Shown here in pieces: positions 6,942-12,875 of a stretch of DNA of 12,875 nt (within the stretch, counting starts at the first letter, position 1; each line of letters opens with the position of its first letter). The notes beneath the pieces are model-generated. The model was not told the DNA's origin. It ran no database searches and saw nothing but the letters and a program-made list of their open reading frames with translations. The position numbers and the translations under genes were made by a program. Source of the stretch: JBJXHB01 sp046160725 (GTDB lineage: Bacteria; Pseudomonadota; Gammaproteobacteria; Burkholderiales; Burkholderiaceae_C); assembly GCA_046160725.1 (NCBI GenBank), contig JBJXHB010000269.1:1-12875 (forward strand), written 5' to 3'.

Positions 6942-8298
6942 TCTTGACCTCGCCGCTGTCCTGGACCAGCCAGGTCTGCACCGCGTTGTTGTGATAAATA
7001 GACCGCGAGCCGCGCACCGCCCGCAACTGCCGATAGGTGGGTTGCACATAGCCGGTGTCGTCGATGGCGCGGCTCTGGATCATGGCTGGCCGGCCGTCCC
7101 AGACCCAGTCGATGTTGAACCGGGTCAGGCACTTGGACAGCACCGGCGTCTCCAGCCGCGCGGTCCGCCAGTTGCGCCCGCCGTCCACCGAGACATCGAC
7201 CCGCCGCACCTTGCCGCGGCCCGACCAGGCCAGGCCGGTGATGTTGTAGAAGCCCTTGTCCAGCAGCAACTGGCCGCCTGACGGCGTGGTGACGACGCTC
7301 TTGCACTCCTGAACGCTGCTGTACTGCCGGTGGCGGCCATCCGGCATCAGGTCGACATAGTGCAGCACCTCATCCTTGGCACCATAGGGCTGGTCGCCGA
7401 CTTCGATGCGCCGCAGGTACTTGACCCAGCTGACACCCTGGACGCCCGGCACCACGAGACGCAGCGGGTAGCCGTTCTCGGGGCGCAGCATCTCGCCGTT
7501 CTGGCCATAAGCGACGATGACCTCGCCGCTCTCGACCAGTTCCATCGGGACCGTGCGCGTCATCGACGAACCGTCGGCGCCTTCTGCCAGCACGTAGCGG
7601 CCGCGGCGCGCGTCGACCCCGGCCATCTCCAGCAGCACCTTCAGTGGCACGCCGGTGAACTCGCTGCAGCTCAGCATGCCGTGGGAATACTGGCAGGTGG
7701 GCACGGCGACATTGCCCCATTCCATGCCGGTGTTGGCGCCGCATTCGATGAAGTGAAAACGGCTGACGGAAGGCAGGCGCATCAGCTCATCCATGGTGAA
7801 CACCTTGGGCGAGCGCACGATGCGCTCGTCCGAGCCGTTGATCATCAGGCGGTGGCGCGACGGATCGACGTCCCACCAGCCCTGGTGATGGCGCTCGAAG
7901 TGCAGCCCGGACGGCGTGACGATGCCGAACAGCGACTGCAGCGGCGCGAACGACACCGACGCCTGGGTCGTCTGGGTCAGGCCCGGGCTCTGCCGGCGCT
8001 GCACATTGGCCTCGTACTTCGACGGCTTGCCGTAGCCGTCGGTGACGACCGGTTGACCCAGGCCCTTGGTGTGGTCCGGCAGGATCAGGATGTTCGGGTC
8101 GCCACCATCGGCGCCGACCGGGTTCGACGTGGCGCCGGCAGCGGCGGCCGTACCCGCCGCGGCGATGGCAAAGGCTGACCGGATGAAGTCACGGCGGCCG
8201 GCTCGCCCCTCCTGGAAGACCCGGCGCACGCCCTGTGCGTCGAGAAAACTCTCAGGAGCCTTGATCAGACGCCCGGTCTGTCCGCCATCTGTAGCCAC
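6925..8298 (-). CDS. soxC: SoxC, molybdenum subunit of sulfane dehydrogenase
   Basis: Sulfite-oxidase-family molybdoenzyme that oxidises the persulfide sulfur on SoxY together with SoxD. Its presence indicates complete oxidation of thiosulfate without sulfur storage. GTG at 8298 is preferred: AGGAG lies five bases upstream, whereas another GTG 13 codons earlier (8337) has no ribosome site. This gives 457 residues. RAGRRDFIRSAF at about 32-43 is a Tat signal, set unusually far in as is common for SoxC. The sulfite-oxidase Mo domain spans about 80-320; FIECGANTG aligns with the CAGN motif of sulfite oxidases, so Cys186 is the expected molybdenum ligand. The C-terminal Mo-co dimerisation domain (from about 320) includes VDVSVDGGRNW and FNIDWVWDG. 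First gene of the operon, behind an operator-like dyad. Confidence 0.96.
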   Translation of the reverse strand: MATDGGQTGRLIKAPESFLDAQGVRRVFQEGRAGRRDFIRSAFAIAAAGTAAAAGATSNPVGADGGDPNILILPDHTKGLGQPVVTDGYGKPSKYEANVQRRQSPGLTQTTQASVSFAPLQSLFGIVTPSGLHFERHHQGWWDVDPSRHRLMINGSDERIVRSPKVFTMDELMRLPSVSRFHFIECGANTGMEWGNVAVPTCQYSHGMLSCSEFTGVPLKVLLEMAGVDARRGRYVLAEGADGSSMTRTVPMELVESGEVIVAYGQNGEMLRPENGYPLRLVVPGVQGVSWVKYLRRIEVGDQPYGAKDEVLHYVDLMPDGRHRQYSSVQECKSVVTTPSGGQLLLDKGFYNITGLAWSGRGKVRRVDVSVDGGRNWRTARLETPVLSKCLTRFNIDWVWDGRPAMIQSRAIDDTGYVQPTYRQLRAVRGSRSIYHNNAVQTWLVQDSGEVKNVQLS

Positions 8299-8339
8299 AC
8301 CTGCTCCTGGTCGCCGTACCGGGCTGGCGGCCGGCACAG

Positions 8340-8359
8340 ATATTCGTGAAGCCGAATAT
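8340..8359. promoter_or_regulatory. Operator-like dyad ATTC-N8-GAAT upstream of soxC
   Basis: ATATTCG (8340-8346) and CGAATAT (8353-8359) form a perfect 7-bp inverted repeat with a six-base centre. It is AT-rich in an otherwise GC-rich region and contains ATTC, eight bases, GAAT. That spacing matches the operator pattern known for sulfide/persulfide-responsive ArsR-family repressors (SqrR, BigR, Sox-type SoxR). It lies about 42 bases before the soxC start and overlaps the proposed -10. The identity of the regulator is inferred; its gene is not in the window. Confidence 0.65.
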
Positions 8360-8381
8360 TAGCGTCTACAGAATTAAGCAA
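8353..8381 (-). promoter_or_regulatory. Candidate sigma-70 promoter of the sox operon
   Basis: On the minus strand TTGCTT (8381-8376) and TATTCG (8358-8353) are separated by 17 bases, at a sensible distance from soxC. Match to consensus is modest (three of six in each box or slightly more). Its -10 coincides with the right half of the ATTC-N8-GAAT dyad, so a bound repressor would block it. Confidence 0.4.
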
Positions 8382-8382
8382 C

Positions 8383-8410
8383 GGTTCGGGTTTTCACGGA
8401 AGCACGAACC
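8383..8410. promoter_or_regulatory. Second imperfect dyad in the soxC/aldolase divergent region
   Basis: GGTTCG (8383-8388) and CGAACC (8405-8410) are exact inverted repeats 16 bases apart, with four further matched positions inside. It starts 23 bases right of the ATTC-N8-GAAT dyad, just upstream of the proposed soxC -35. It could be a second regulator site for either divergent unit; no family could be assigned. Confidence 0.35.
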
Positions 8411-8539
8411 ATGTGCTGCACCCTTCGCTGCCCAGCCTGCCCGTACGCTGTGGGAAATCCCATCCGGCGAGCCGGTCATCGCCCGGTGCGCGCCCACAAT
8501 GGACCTTCAAGACCGCACGTCTTACTGAAGGGACCCGAC

Positions 8540-9298
8540 ATGAGACCGAACCGCTTGCGTCAGATCTGGACCGAAGGCCGTGCCGCCGTGAACGGTTGGC
8601 TGTCGATCCCGGACGCCTTCTGTGCCGAGGTGATGGCCCAGCAGGGCTGGGACACCCTGACCATCGACCTGCAACACGGCGTGGTCGACTATCCCGACAT
8701 GCTCGGCATGCTGCAGGGCATCAGCACCACCGAGACCGTGCCCATCGTTCGGGTGCCCTGGCTGGAACCGGGCATCGTGATGAAGGTGCTGGACGCCGGC
8801 GCCTATGGCGTCATCTGTCCGATGGTCAACACGCGCGAGGAGGCCCAGCGCTTCGTGGCCTACACCACCTATGCGCCGCGCGGCACGCGCAGCTTCGGGC
8901 CGATACGGGCGGCGATGTACGGCGGGGCGGGCTACAACACGGAGGCCGATGCGGCCATCGTCCGCTTTGCGATGATCGAAACCGCTCAGGCGCTGGACAA
9001 CCTTGACGCCATCCTGTCGGTGGAGGGCCTGGACGCCATCTACGTCGGCCCGTCCGACCTGGCCTTGTCGCTGGGCGCCCAGCCCAACATGGACCGACCC
9101 GACCCCAAGACGGCCGATGCCATCGCCCACATCGTCGACCGAGCCAAGGCCCATGGCGTCAAGGCGGGCATCCACAACGGCGTACCGGCCGCCGCGCGCC
9201 AGCGCATCGCGATGGGGTATTCGTTCGTCACCGTGAGCAGCGACACCCGCATGCTGGCCACAGGCTCGCAGGAGATCCTGTCCGCCATGCGTGCCTGA
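8540..9298 (+). CDS. HpcH/HpaI-family aldolase (class II pyruvate aldolase type)
   Basis: Metal-dependent aldolase family that cleaves or forms 2-keto-4-hydroxy acids, for example 4-hydroxy-2-oxoheptanedioate. ATG 8540 is chosen over an ATG 43 codons earlier: GAAGGGA lies about eight bases upstream and the family's N-terminus begins here. The product is 252 residues, the normal length. Active-site features are LQHG (His46, general base), VRVPW (Arg71), MIET (Glu147, metal ligand) and YVGPSDLALS (Asp173, metal ligand); GDxxx-type neighbours such as GAYGVICPMV are also present. All catalytic residues are intact. It is divergent from soxC and 41 bases upstream of a thiolase, probably co-transcribed with it. 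The substrate cannot be told from sequence; citrate-lyase-beta-like roles are less likely given the length and motifs. Confidence 0.9.
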   Translation: MRPNRLRQIWTEGRAAVNGWLSIPDAFCAEVMAQQGWDTLTIDLQHGVVDYPDMLGMLQGISTTETVPIVRVPWLEPGIVMKVLDAGAYGVICPMVNTREEAQRFVAYTTYAPRGTRSFGPIRAAMYGGAGYNTEADAAIVRFAMIETAQALDNLDAILSVEGLDAIYVGPSDLALSLGAQPNMDRPDPKTADAIAHIVDRAKAHGVKAGIHNGVPAAARQRIAMGYSFVTVSSDTRMLATGSQEILSAMRA

Positions 9299-9339
9299 GA
9301 CCTGTCCGCAACGCCGACATCAACCCACCGGAGACCACC

Positions 9340-10578
9340 ATGGCCGACGCCTTCATCATCGATGCCTGCCGCACACCGCGCGGCATCGGCAAGCAGGGCA
9401 AGGGCGCCCTGGCGGACCTGCACCCGCAGCACCTTGCCGCCACCGTCCTGCGCGCCATCGCCGAGCGCAACCAGCTGGACACGGCCGAGGTCGACGATGT
9501 CATCTGGGGCACCTCCACCCAGGTCGGCAAGCAGGGTGCGGACCTGGCCCGCATGGCGCTGCTGGATGCCGGCTACGACCAGCGGGCCAGCGGCGTCACC
9601 ATCAGCCGCTTCTGCGGATCGGGCATCAGCACGGTCAACATGGCGGCAGCCAGCGTGGCGGCCGGCTTCGAGGACCTGCTGATTGCCGGCGGCACCGAGA
9701 TGATGAGCTACACCGCCAGCATCGCCGATCCGACGCGCCCGCCGATGATGGACGCCGGCAACCTGCGGCTGCGCGAGGCGGTGCCGCAAAGCCACCAGGG
9801 CATCTGCGCCGACGCCATCGCCACACTGGAGGGCATCCCGCGCTCCGCGCTGGACGACCTGGCCTTCCTCAGCCAGCAGCGCGCGGCAGCCGCCATCGCC
9901 GGCGGACACTTCGACCGCAGCCTGGTGCCGGTGTACCGCGAGGACGGCAGCCTGGCGCTGGACCGCGAGGAGTTCCCGCGCCCGCAGACCACGCGAGAAG
10001 GCCTGAGCCAGCTCAAGCCGGCCTTCACCGCCCTGGCCCGCATACCAGTGGATGAGTTCGGCAACACCTATGCGGGCCTGATCCGCAAGGTCTACCCGGA
10101 CCTGGAGATCGAGCATGTGCACCATGCCGGCAATTCGTCCGGCGTGGTGGACGGTGCGGGTGCGGTCTTGATCGCCTCCGCCGGGTACATCAAGCGGCGC
10201 GGCCTGAAGGCGCGCGCGCGCATCGTGGCGATTGCCAACGTTGGCGACAGCCCGACCCTGATGCTCAATGCGCCGGTGCCGGCCGCCCGCAAGGTGCTGC
10301 ACAAGGCCGGCCTGACCACGGCGGACATCGACCTGTGGGAGATCAACGAGGCCTTTGCCGTGGTGGCCGAGAAGTTCATCCGCGACCTGGGCCTGGACCG
10401 TGACCGGGTCAACGTCAATGGTGGTGCGATGGCGCTGGGCCACCCGATCGGCGCCACGGGCTCACTGCTGATCGGCACCCTGCTCGATGAACTGGAGCGC
10501 CGGGACTTGAAGCGCGGCCTGGTCACCATGTGCGCCGCCGGTGGCATGGCGCCGGCCATCATCATCGAGCGGGTCTAA
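9340..10578 (+). CDS. Thiolase (acetyl-CoA C-acyltransferase family)
   Basis: Cytosolic thiolase that makes or cleaves 3-ketoacyl-CoA using CoA. The 412 residues are a little longer than the typical 390-400. GGAGA five bases before ATG 9340 sets the start. Catalytic elements are all seen: nucleophile Cys92 in SRFCGSGI, the EINEAFA segment, His368 in GGAMALGHPIGATG and Cys398 in TMCAAGGM. These match both degradative and biosynthetic thiolases. The covering loop between about 125 and 240 is of ordinary size. It follows the aldolase gene and is seven bases upstream of a flavin oxidoreductase; an inverted repeat surrounds its stop codon. With the nearby acyl-CoA dehydrogenase and SDR it suggests beta-oxidation-like catabolism of an unknown acid, although no enoyl-CoA hydratase is in view. 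Confidence 0.93.
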   Translation: MADAFIIDACRTPRGIGKQGKGALADLHPQHLAATVLRAIAERNQLDTAEVDDVIWGTSTQVGKQGADLARMALLDAGYDQRASGVTISRFCGSGISTVNMAAASVAAGFEDLLIAGGTEMMSYTASIADPTRPPMMDAGNLRLREAVPQSHQGICADAIATLEGIPRSALDDLAFLSQQRAAAAIAGGHFDRSLVPVYREDGSLALDREEFPRPQTTREGLSQLKPAFTALARIPVDEFGNTYAGLIRKVYPDLEIEHVHHAGNSSGVVDGAGAVLIASAGYIKRRGLKARARIVAIANVGDSPTLMLNAPVPAARKVLHKAGLTTADIDLWEINEAFAVVAEKFIRDLGLDRDRVNVNGGAMALGHPIGATGSLLIGTLLDELERRDLKRGLVTMCAAGGMAPAIIIERV

Positions 10579-10584
10579 ACCCGC
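10569..10584 (+). other. Hairpin spanning the thiolase stop codon
   Basis: GCGGGT (10569-10574) and ACCCGC (10579-10584) pair perfectly around CTAA, which contains the thiolase TAA. The right arm ends one base before the ATG of the next gene, where its ribosome site would lie. It is too short and lacks a T-run for a terminator; it could limit independent initiation on the downstream gene. Confidence 0.45.
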
Positions 10585-10585
10585 C

Positions 10586-11671
10586 ATGGCACCGCGGCTG
10601 GCCGACCCGCTGCCGATGCCGCGCGGCCCGGCCATCGGCAACCGGATCTGGCTGGCGCCGTTGACCAACTGGCAGAGCCATGCCGATGGCACGCTGGGCG
10701 AGGACGAGTACCACTGGCTGATGCGCCGCGCCGAGGGCGGCTTCGGCCTGACCATGACCTGCGCGGCCCATGTGCATCCAGCGGGCCAGGGATTCCCGGG
10801 CCAGTTGGGCGCCTGGTCCGACGCCCACCTGCCCGGGCTGCGCCGGCTGGCCGACGGCATCCGCGCGGCCGGTGGGGTGTCGTCGCTGCAGATCCAGCAC
10901 TCCGGATGGCGTGCCGACCCGGCGCTGACCGGTGGGCGGCCGCGGGTATCGCCATGGCCGGATGAGGCCAGCGGGTGCAGGGTGATGGACACCGGCGAGG
11001 TGGAGGCCTTGGTCGAGGATTTCATCGCCGCCGCGGTGCGCGGCGCGACAGCCGGCTTCGACGGTGTCGAGGTTCATGGCGCCCATGGCTACCTGCTGGC
11101 GCAGTTCCAGGATGTTGATCGCAACCAGCGCGCGGATCGCTACGGCGGCCCCTTCGACAACCGGGTCCGCGTCCTTGACGAGATCCTGGCCGGCATCCGG
11201 GCACGCACACCGGCGGGCTTCCAGATCGGCCTGCGGCTGTCGCCTGAAAAGGGCGGCCTGGCCATTGCCGAATCCCGCCGCTATGCCGAGCGTGTGATGA
11301 GTGAAGGCCGGGTGGACTACCTGGACTGGTCGTTGTGGAACGTGTTCAAGGAGCCCGCCGACCCGGCCCTTGCCGGCCGCCCACTGATCGACTGGTTCAC
11401 CGACATCCCGCGCGGGCCGGCCTGCATGGGCGTGGCCGGCCGCATCCTCGACACCGCCACGGCGCAGGCCTGCCTGGACCGCGGCGCCGACTTCGTGCTG
11501 GTCGGCCGTGGCGCCATCCTGCATGCGGACTTCGCGCGGCTGGCGCTGGCGGATCTGGCCTTTCAAGCGGTAGCGCGGCCGGTCAGCCGCGACTGGCTGG
11601 CAGCGCAGGCGGTGTCACCACCGTTCGTGCACTACCTCGCCACGACCTGGAAGGATTTCGTGGCCGGCTGA
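10586..11671 (+). CDS. NADH:flavin oxidoreductase, old yellow enzyme family
   Basis: FMN-dependent TIM-barrel oxidoreductase family whose members reduce activated C=C bonds (2-enoates, enones, dienoyl-CoA) with NAD(P)H. From ATG 10586 it has 361 residues, normal for single-domain members and without the iron-sulfur and NAD domains of 2,4-dienoyl-CoA reductase. Recognisable parts are NRIWLAPLTNW (19-29, FMN-site strand), LQIQHSGWR (101-109), FDGVEVHGAHGYLLAQF (158-174; His164, His167), and RADRYGGPFDNR (182-193), equivalent to the family's DxYGGSxENR. DVDRN replaces the usual SPxxN. The start is not well fixed: no good ribosome site is visible and a small hairpin precedes it, so translation may be coupled to the thiolase; Met11 is an alternative. 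The gene ends 11 bases from the convergent SDR gene. Confidence 0.88.
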   Translation: MAPRLADPLPMPRGPAIGNRIWLAPLTNWQSHADGTLGEDEYHWLMRRAEGGFGLTMTCAAHVHPAGQGFPGQLGAWSDAHLPGLRRLADGIRAAGGVSSLQIQHSGWRADPALTGGRPRVSPWPDEASGCRVMDTGEVEALVEDFIAAAVRGATAGFDGVEVHGAHGYLLAQFQDVDRNQRADRYGGPFDNRVRVLDEILAGIRARTPAGFQIGLRLSPEKGGLAIAESRRYAERVMSEGRVDYLDWSLWNVFKEPADPALAGRPLIDWFTDIPRGPACMGVAGRILDTATAQACLDRGADFVLVGRGAILHADFARLALADLAFQAVARPVSRDWLAAQAVSPPFVHYLATTWKDFVAG

Positions 11672-11682
11672 GGGAAACGAAA

Positions 11683-12432
11683 TCAGCCTATGCCGCCGTC
11701 GCAGCGCACCAGGCTGCCGGTGGTGAAGCTGGACGCCGGGCTGGCCAGGTACAGCGCTGCGGTGACGATCTCCTCCGGACGGCCGGGCCGCCCCAACGCG
11801 TTGTCAAAGCTTTCGCGCATCGACGCCGGCCATGCTTTCGAGATGTCGGTCAGGAAGGGCCCCGGCACCAGCGCGTTCACACGCACCTCGGGGCCGTACT
11901 CCGCCGCGAAGCAAGCCGTCATGGCATTGAGCGCCGCCTTGGCGCCGGCATACGGCACCGCGTTGACCACCGGGTGCAGGGCCGCCGTGCTGCTGACATT
12001 GATGATGCAGCCGCCGCCCGCTGCCTTCATCCGTGCCGCCACGCGCGCGGCCAGGCGGAAGGGCCCCTTGAAGTTGAGCGCCAGCACCTTGTCGAACAGC
12101 GCCTCCTCGGTCTCGTGTGACGACGGCGCCAGCGGCGACAGCCCGGCGTTGTTGACCAGGATGTCGACGCGCCCGAAGGTGGCATAGGCAACGTCAATCA
12201 GCGCATCGACGTCAGCCCAGCGGCCGGCGTTGCAGGCCACGGCCAGTGCGCGACGGCCCAGCGCCCGGACCTCCTGCGCCGCCGCCTCGCAGGCATCGAG
12301 CTTGCGGCTGGCGATGATGCAATCGGCGCCGTGGGTGGCAAACGCGCGGACCATCTGCAGGCCCAGGCCACGGCTGCCGCCCGTGACCAGCGCGACCTTG
12401 CCGGTCATGTCAAAGGGATGGGAGAGGTTCAT
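11683..12432 (-). CDS. Short-chain dehydrogenase/reductase (SDR)
   Basis: Classical SDR of 249 residues, likely NAD(P)H-dependent. The cofactor motif TGGSRGLG is at 17-24, NNAG at 94-97, catalytic Asn120 in ALNFKG, Ser148 in NVSS, and YxxxK as Tyr161/Lys165; the C-terminal PGPF and GGIG segments are normal for FabG-like enzymes. ATG 12432 fits the family N-terminus (MTGKVALVTGG begins at residue 9), though no strong ribosome site is seen; a much longer open frame upstream has no homology-like content and is ignored. A basic residue follows the first glycines (Ser-Arg), giving no firm cofactor preference. It converges on the oxidoreductase gene and diverges from an acyl-CoA dehydrogenase gene. 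A 3-hydroxyacyl-CoA or alcohol dehydrogenase role in the same pathway is plausible but unproven. Confidence 0.92.
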   Translation of the reverse strand: MNLSHPFDMTGKVALVTGGSRGLGLQMVRAFATHGADCIIASRKLDACEAAAQEVRALGRRALAVACNAGRWADVDALIDVAYATFGRVDILVNNAGLSPLAPSSHETEEALFDKVLALNFKGPFRLAARVAARMKAAGGGCIINVSSTAALHPVVNAVPYAGAKAALNAMTACFAAEYGPEVRVNALVPGPFLTDISKAWPASMRESFDNALGRPGRPEEIVTAALYLASPASSFTTGSLVRCDGGIG

Positions 12433-12531
12433 CGGATCATTCTGCGATGCCGCCGTGTCGGGCCGTCCCGCATCTCGCCACCGGTCCCCCACTTTGCGTT
12501 GTATCAAGCCACGGCCGCATCGAGATCGATG

Positions 12532-12549
12532 GCGTCGCGCCGGCGACGC
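12532..12549. promoter_or_regulatory. Inverted repeat in the SDR/acyl-CoA dehydrogenase divergent region
   Basis: GCGTCGC (12532-12538) and GCGACGC (12543-12549) are a perfect 7-bp repeat around GCCG, near the middle of the 184-base divergent spacer and about 67 bases before the acyl-CoA dehydrogenase start. It could be a shared operator. The spacer holds no clear -35/-10 pair on either strand, and GC-rich composition makes chance occurrence fairly likely. Confidence 0.3.
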
Positions 12550-12616
12550 TGCACGGATGTCGCGGCGGAGACGATCCGCGCACCGCGCCAAGCGCGCATG
12601 CCGACAGGACCACACC

Positions 12617-12875
12617 ATGGACTTCGAGTTCCACCACGACGACCAGGAGATGCAGCGCAGCCTGCGCACCTTCATGGACCGGCATGTGCTGCCGTCCCAT
12701 CCGGCCTGGTTCCGGCAGTCCGGGGCCGGACAAGTGCCCCTGGACGTCATCGAGCCGCTGAAGGCCCGCGCACGTGAGGCCGGCCTGTGGAATCTGTTTC
12801 TGCCCGGCCTTCGGGACGACGAGCCGGGTACCCGGCTGACCAACCTGCAGTACGCGCCACTGGCCGAGATCATGG
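12617..12875 (+). CDS. Acyl-CoA dehydrogenase, N-terminal part (runs off the window)
   Basis: 5' end of a gene whose first 86 codons are present. The sequence MDFEFHHDDQEMQRSLRTFM, followed by a segment containing LKARAREAGLWNLFLPG and then TNLQYAPLAEIM, is typical of the all-alpha N-terminal domain of FAD-dependent acyl-CoA dehydrogenases, close to the ACAD10/ACAD11-like group. Such enzymes introduce the alpha,beta double bond of acyl-CoA and pass electrons to electron-transfer flavoprotein. ATG 12617 follows AGGA at about eight bases. The catalytic base and FAD-binding parts lie beyond the window. It is divergent from the SDR gene with 184 bases between. Confidence 0.88.
   Translation, partial: MDFEFHHDDQEMQRSLRTFMDRHVLPSHPAWFRQSGAGQVPLDVIEPLKARAREAGLWNLFLPGLRDDEPGTRLTNLQYAPLAEIM

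Noticed and set aside
8451..8475. Small palindromes TGGGA-AA-TCCCA and CCGGC-GA-GCCGG upstream of the aldolase.
   Set aside because: Arms of five bases in GC-rich DNA are expected by chance, and neither sits at a convincing promoter.
8411..8539. N-terminal extension of the aldolase frame containing several cysteines (MCCTLRCPACP).
   Set aside because: No ribosome site precedes 8411, the extension is not part of the aldolase family, and a good ribosome site with the family N-terminus occurs at 8540.
12433..12873. Long open frame extending the SDR upstream to the window end, opposite the acyl-CoA dehydrogenase gene.
   Set aside because: It is the GC-driven shadow of the plus-strand gene; the SDR fold starts at the ATG at 12432 and the extension shows no domain.

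Overview
The window is high-GC DNA from a chemolithotrophic or mixotrophic proteobacterium. Gene order and protein style suggest Burkholderiales (Comamonadaceae-like), but this is an inference because no rRNA or other taxonomic marker is present. No mobile element, CRISPR array or tRNA was seen.

Left two thirds (1-8359): a sulfur-oxidation (Sox) locus. The plus strand opens with the 3' part of a flavocytochrome c sulfide dehydrogenase flavoprotein gene (fccB/soxF). It converges on a minus-strand operon read soxC-soxD-soxY-soxZ-soxA-soxX-soxB-dihaem cytochrome c, and a perfect 12-bp hairpin separates the two transcription units. SoxYZ carries the sulfur intermediate on a C-terminal GGCGG arm. 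SoxAX conjugates thiosulfate to it, SoxB hydrolyses off sulfate, and SoxCD oxidises the remaining sulfane sulfur. This is therefore the complete SoxCD-containing pathway that takes thiosulfate to sulfate without sulfur globules. The last gene, a dihaem cytochrome of the c4/FccA/SoxE type, is interrupted by an in-frame amber codon.

Regulation: between soxC and the divergent right-hand genes, an AT-rich patch holds a perfect 7-bp dyad that fits ATTC-N8-GAAT, the operator pattern of sulfide/persulfide-sensing ArsR repressors (SqrR/BigR/SoxR type). It overlaps a plausible -10 for soxC. A terminator-like hairpin with a duplicated arm lies between soxX and soxB and could set soxB dosage. The regulator genes (soxR/soxS/soxV/soxW) are not in the window.

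Right third (8540-12875): a CoA/carbonyl metabolism block on the plus strand, consisting of an HpcH/HpaI-family aldolase, a thiolase and an old-yellow-enzyme-family flavin oxidoreductase. A convergent SDR follows on the minus strand, and divergent from it is the 5' end of an acyl-CoA dehydrogenase gene. The substrate cannot be deduced. Most of the window is a known system. The points worth checking are the broken cytochrome, the operator and the soxX-soxB attenuator-like structure.
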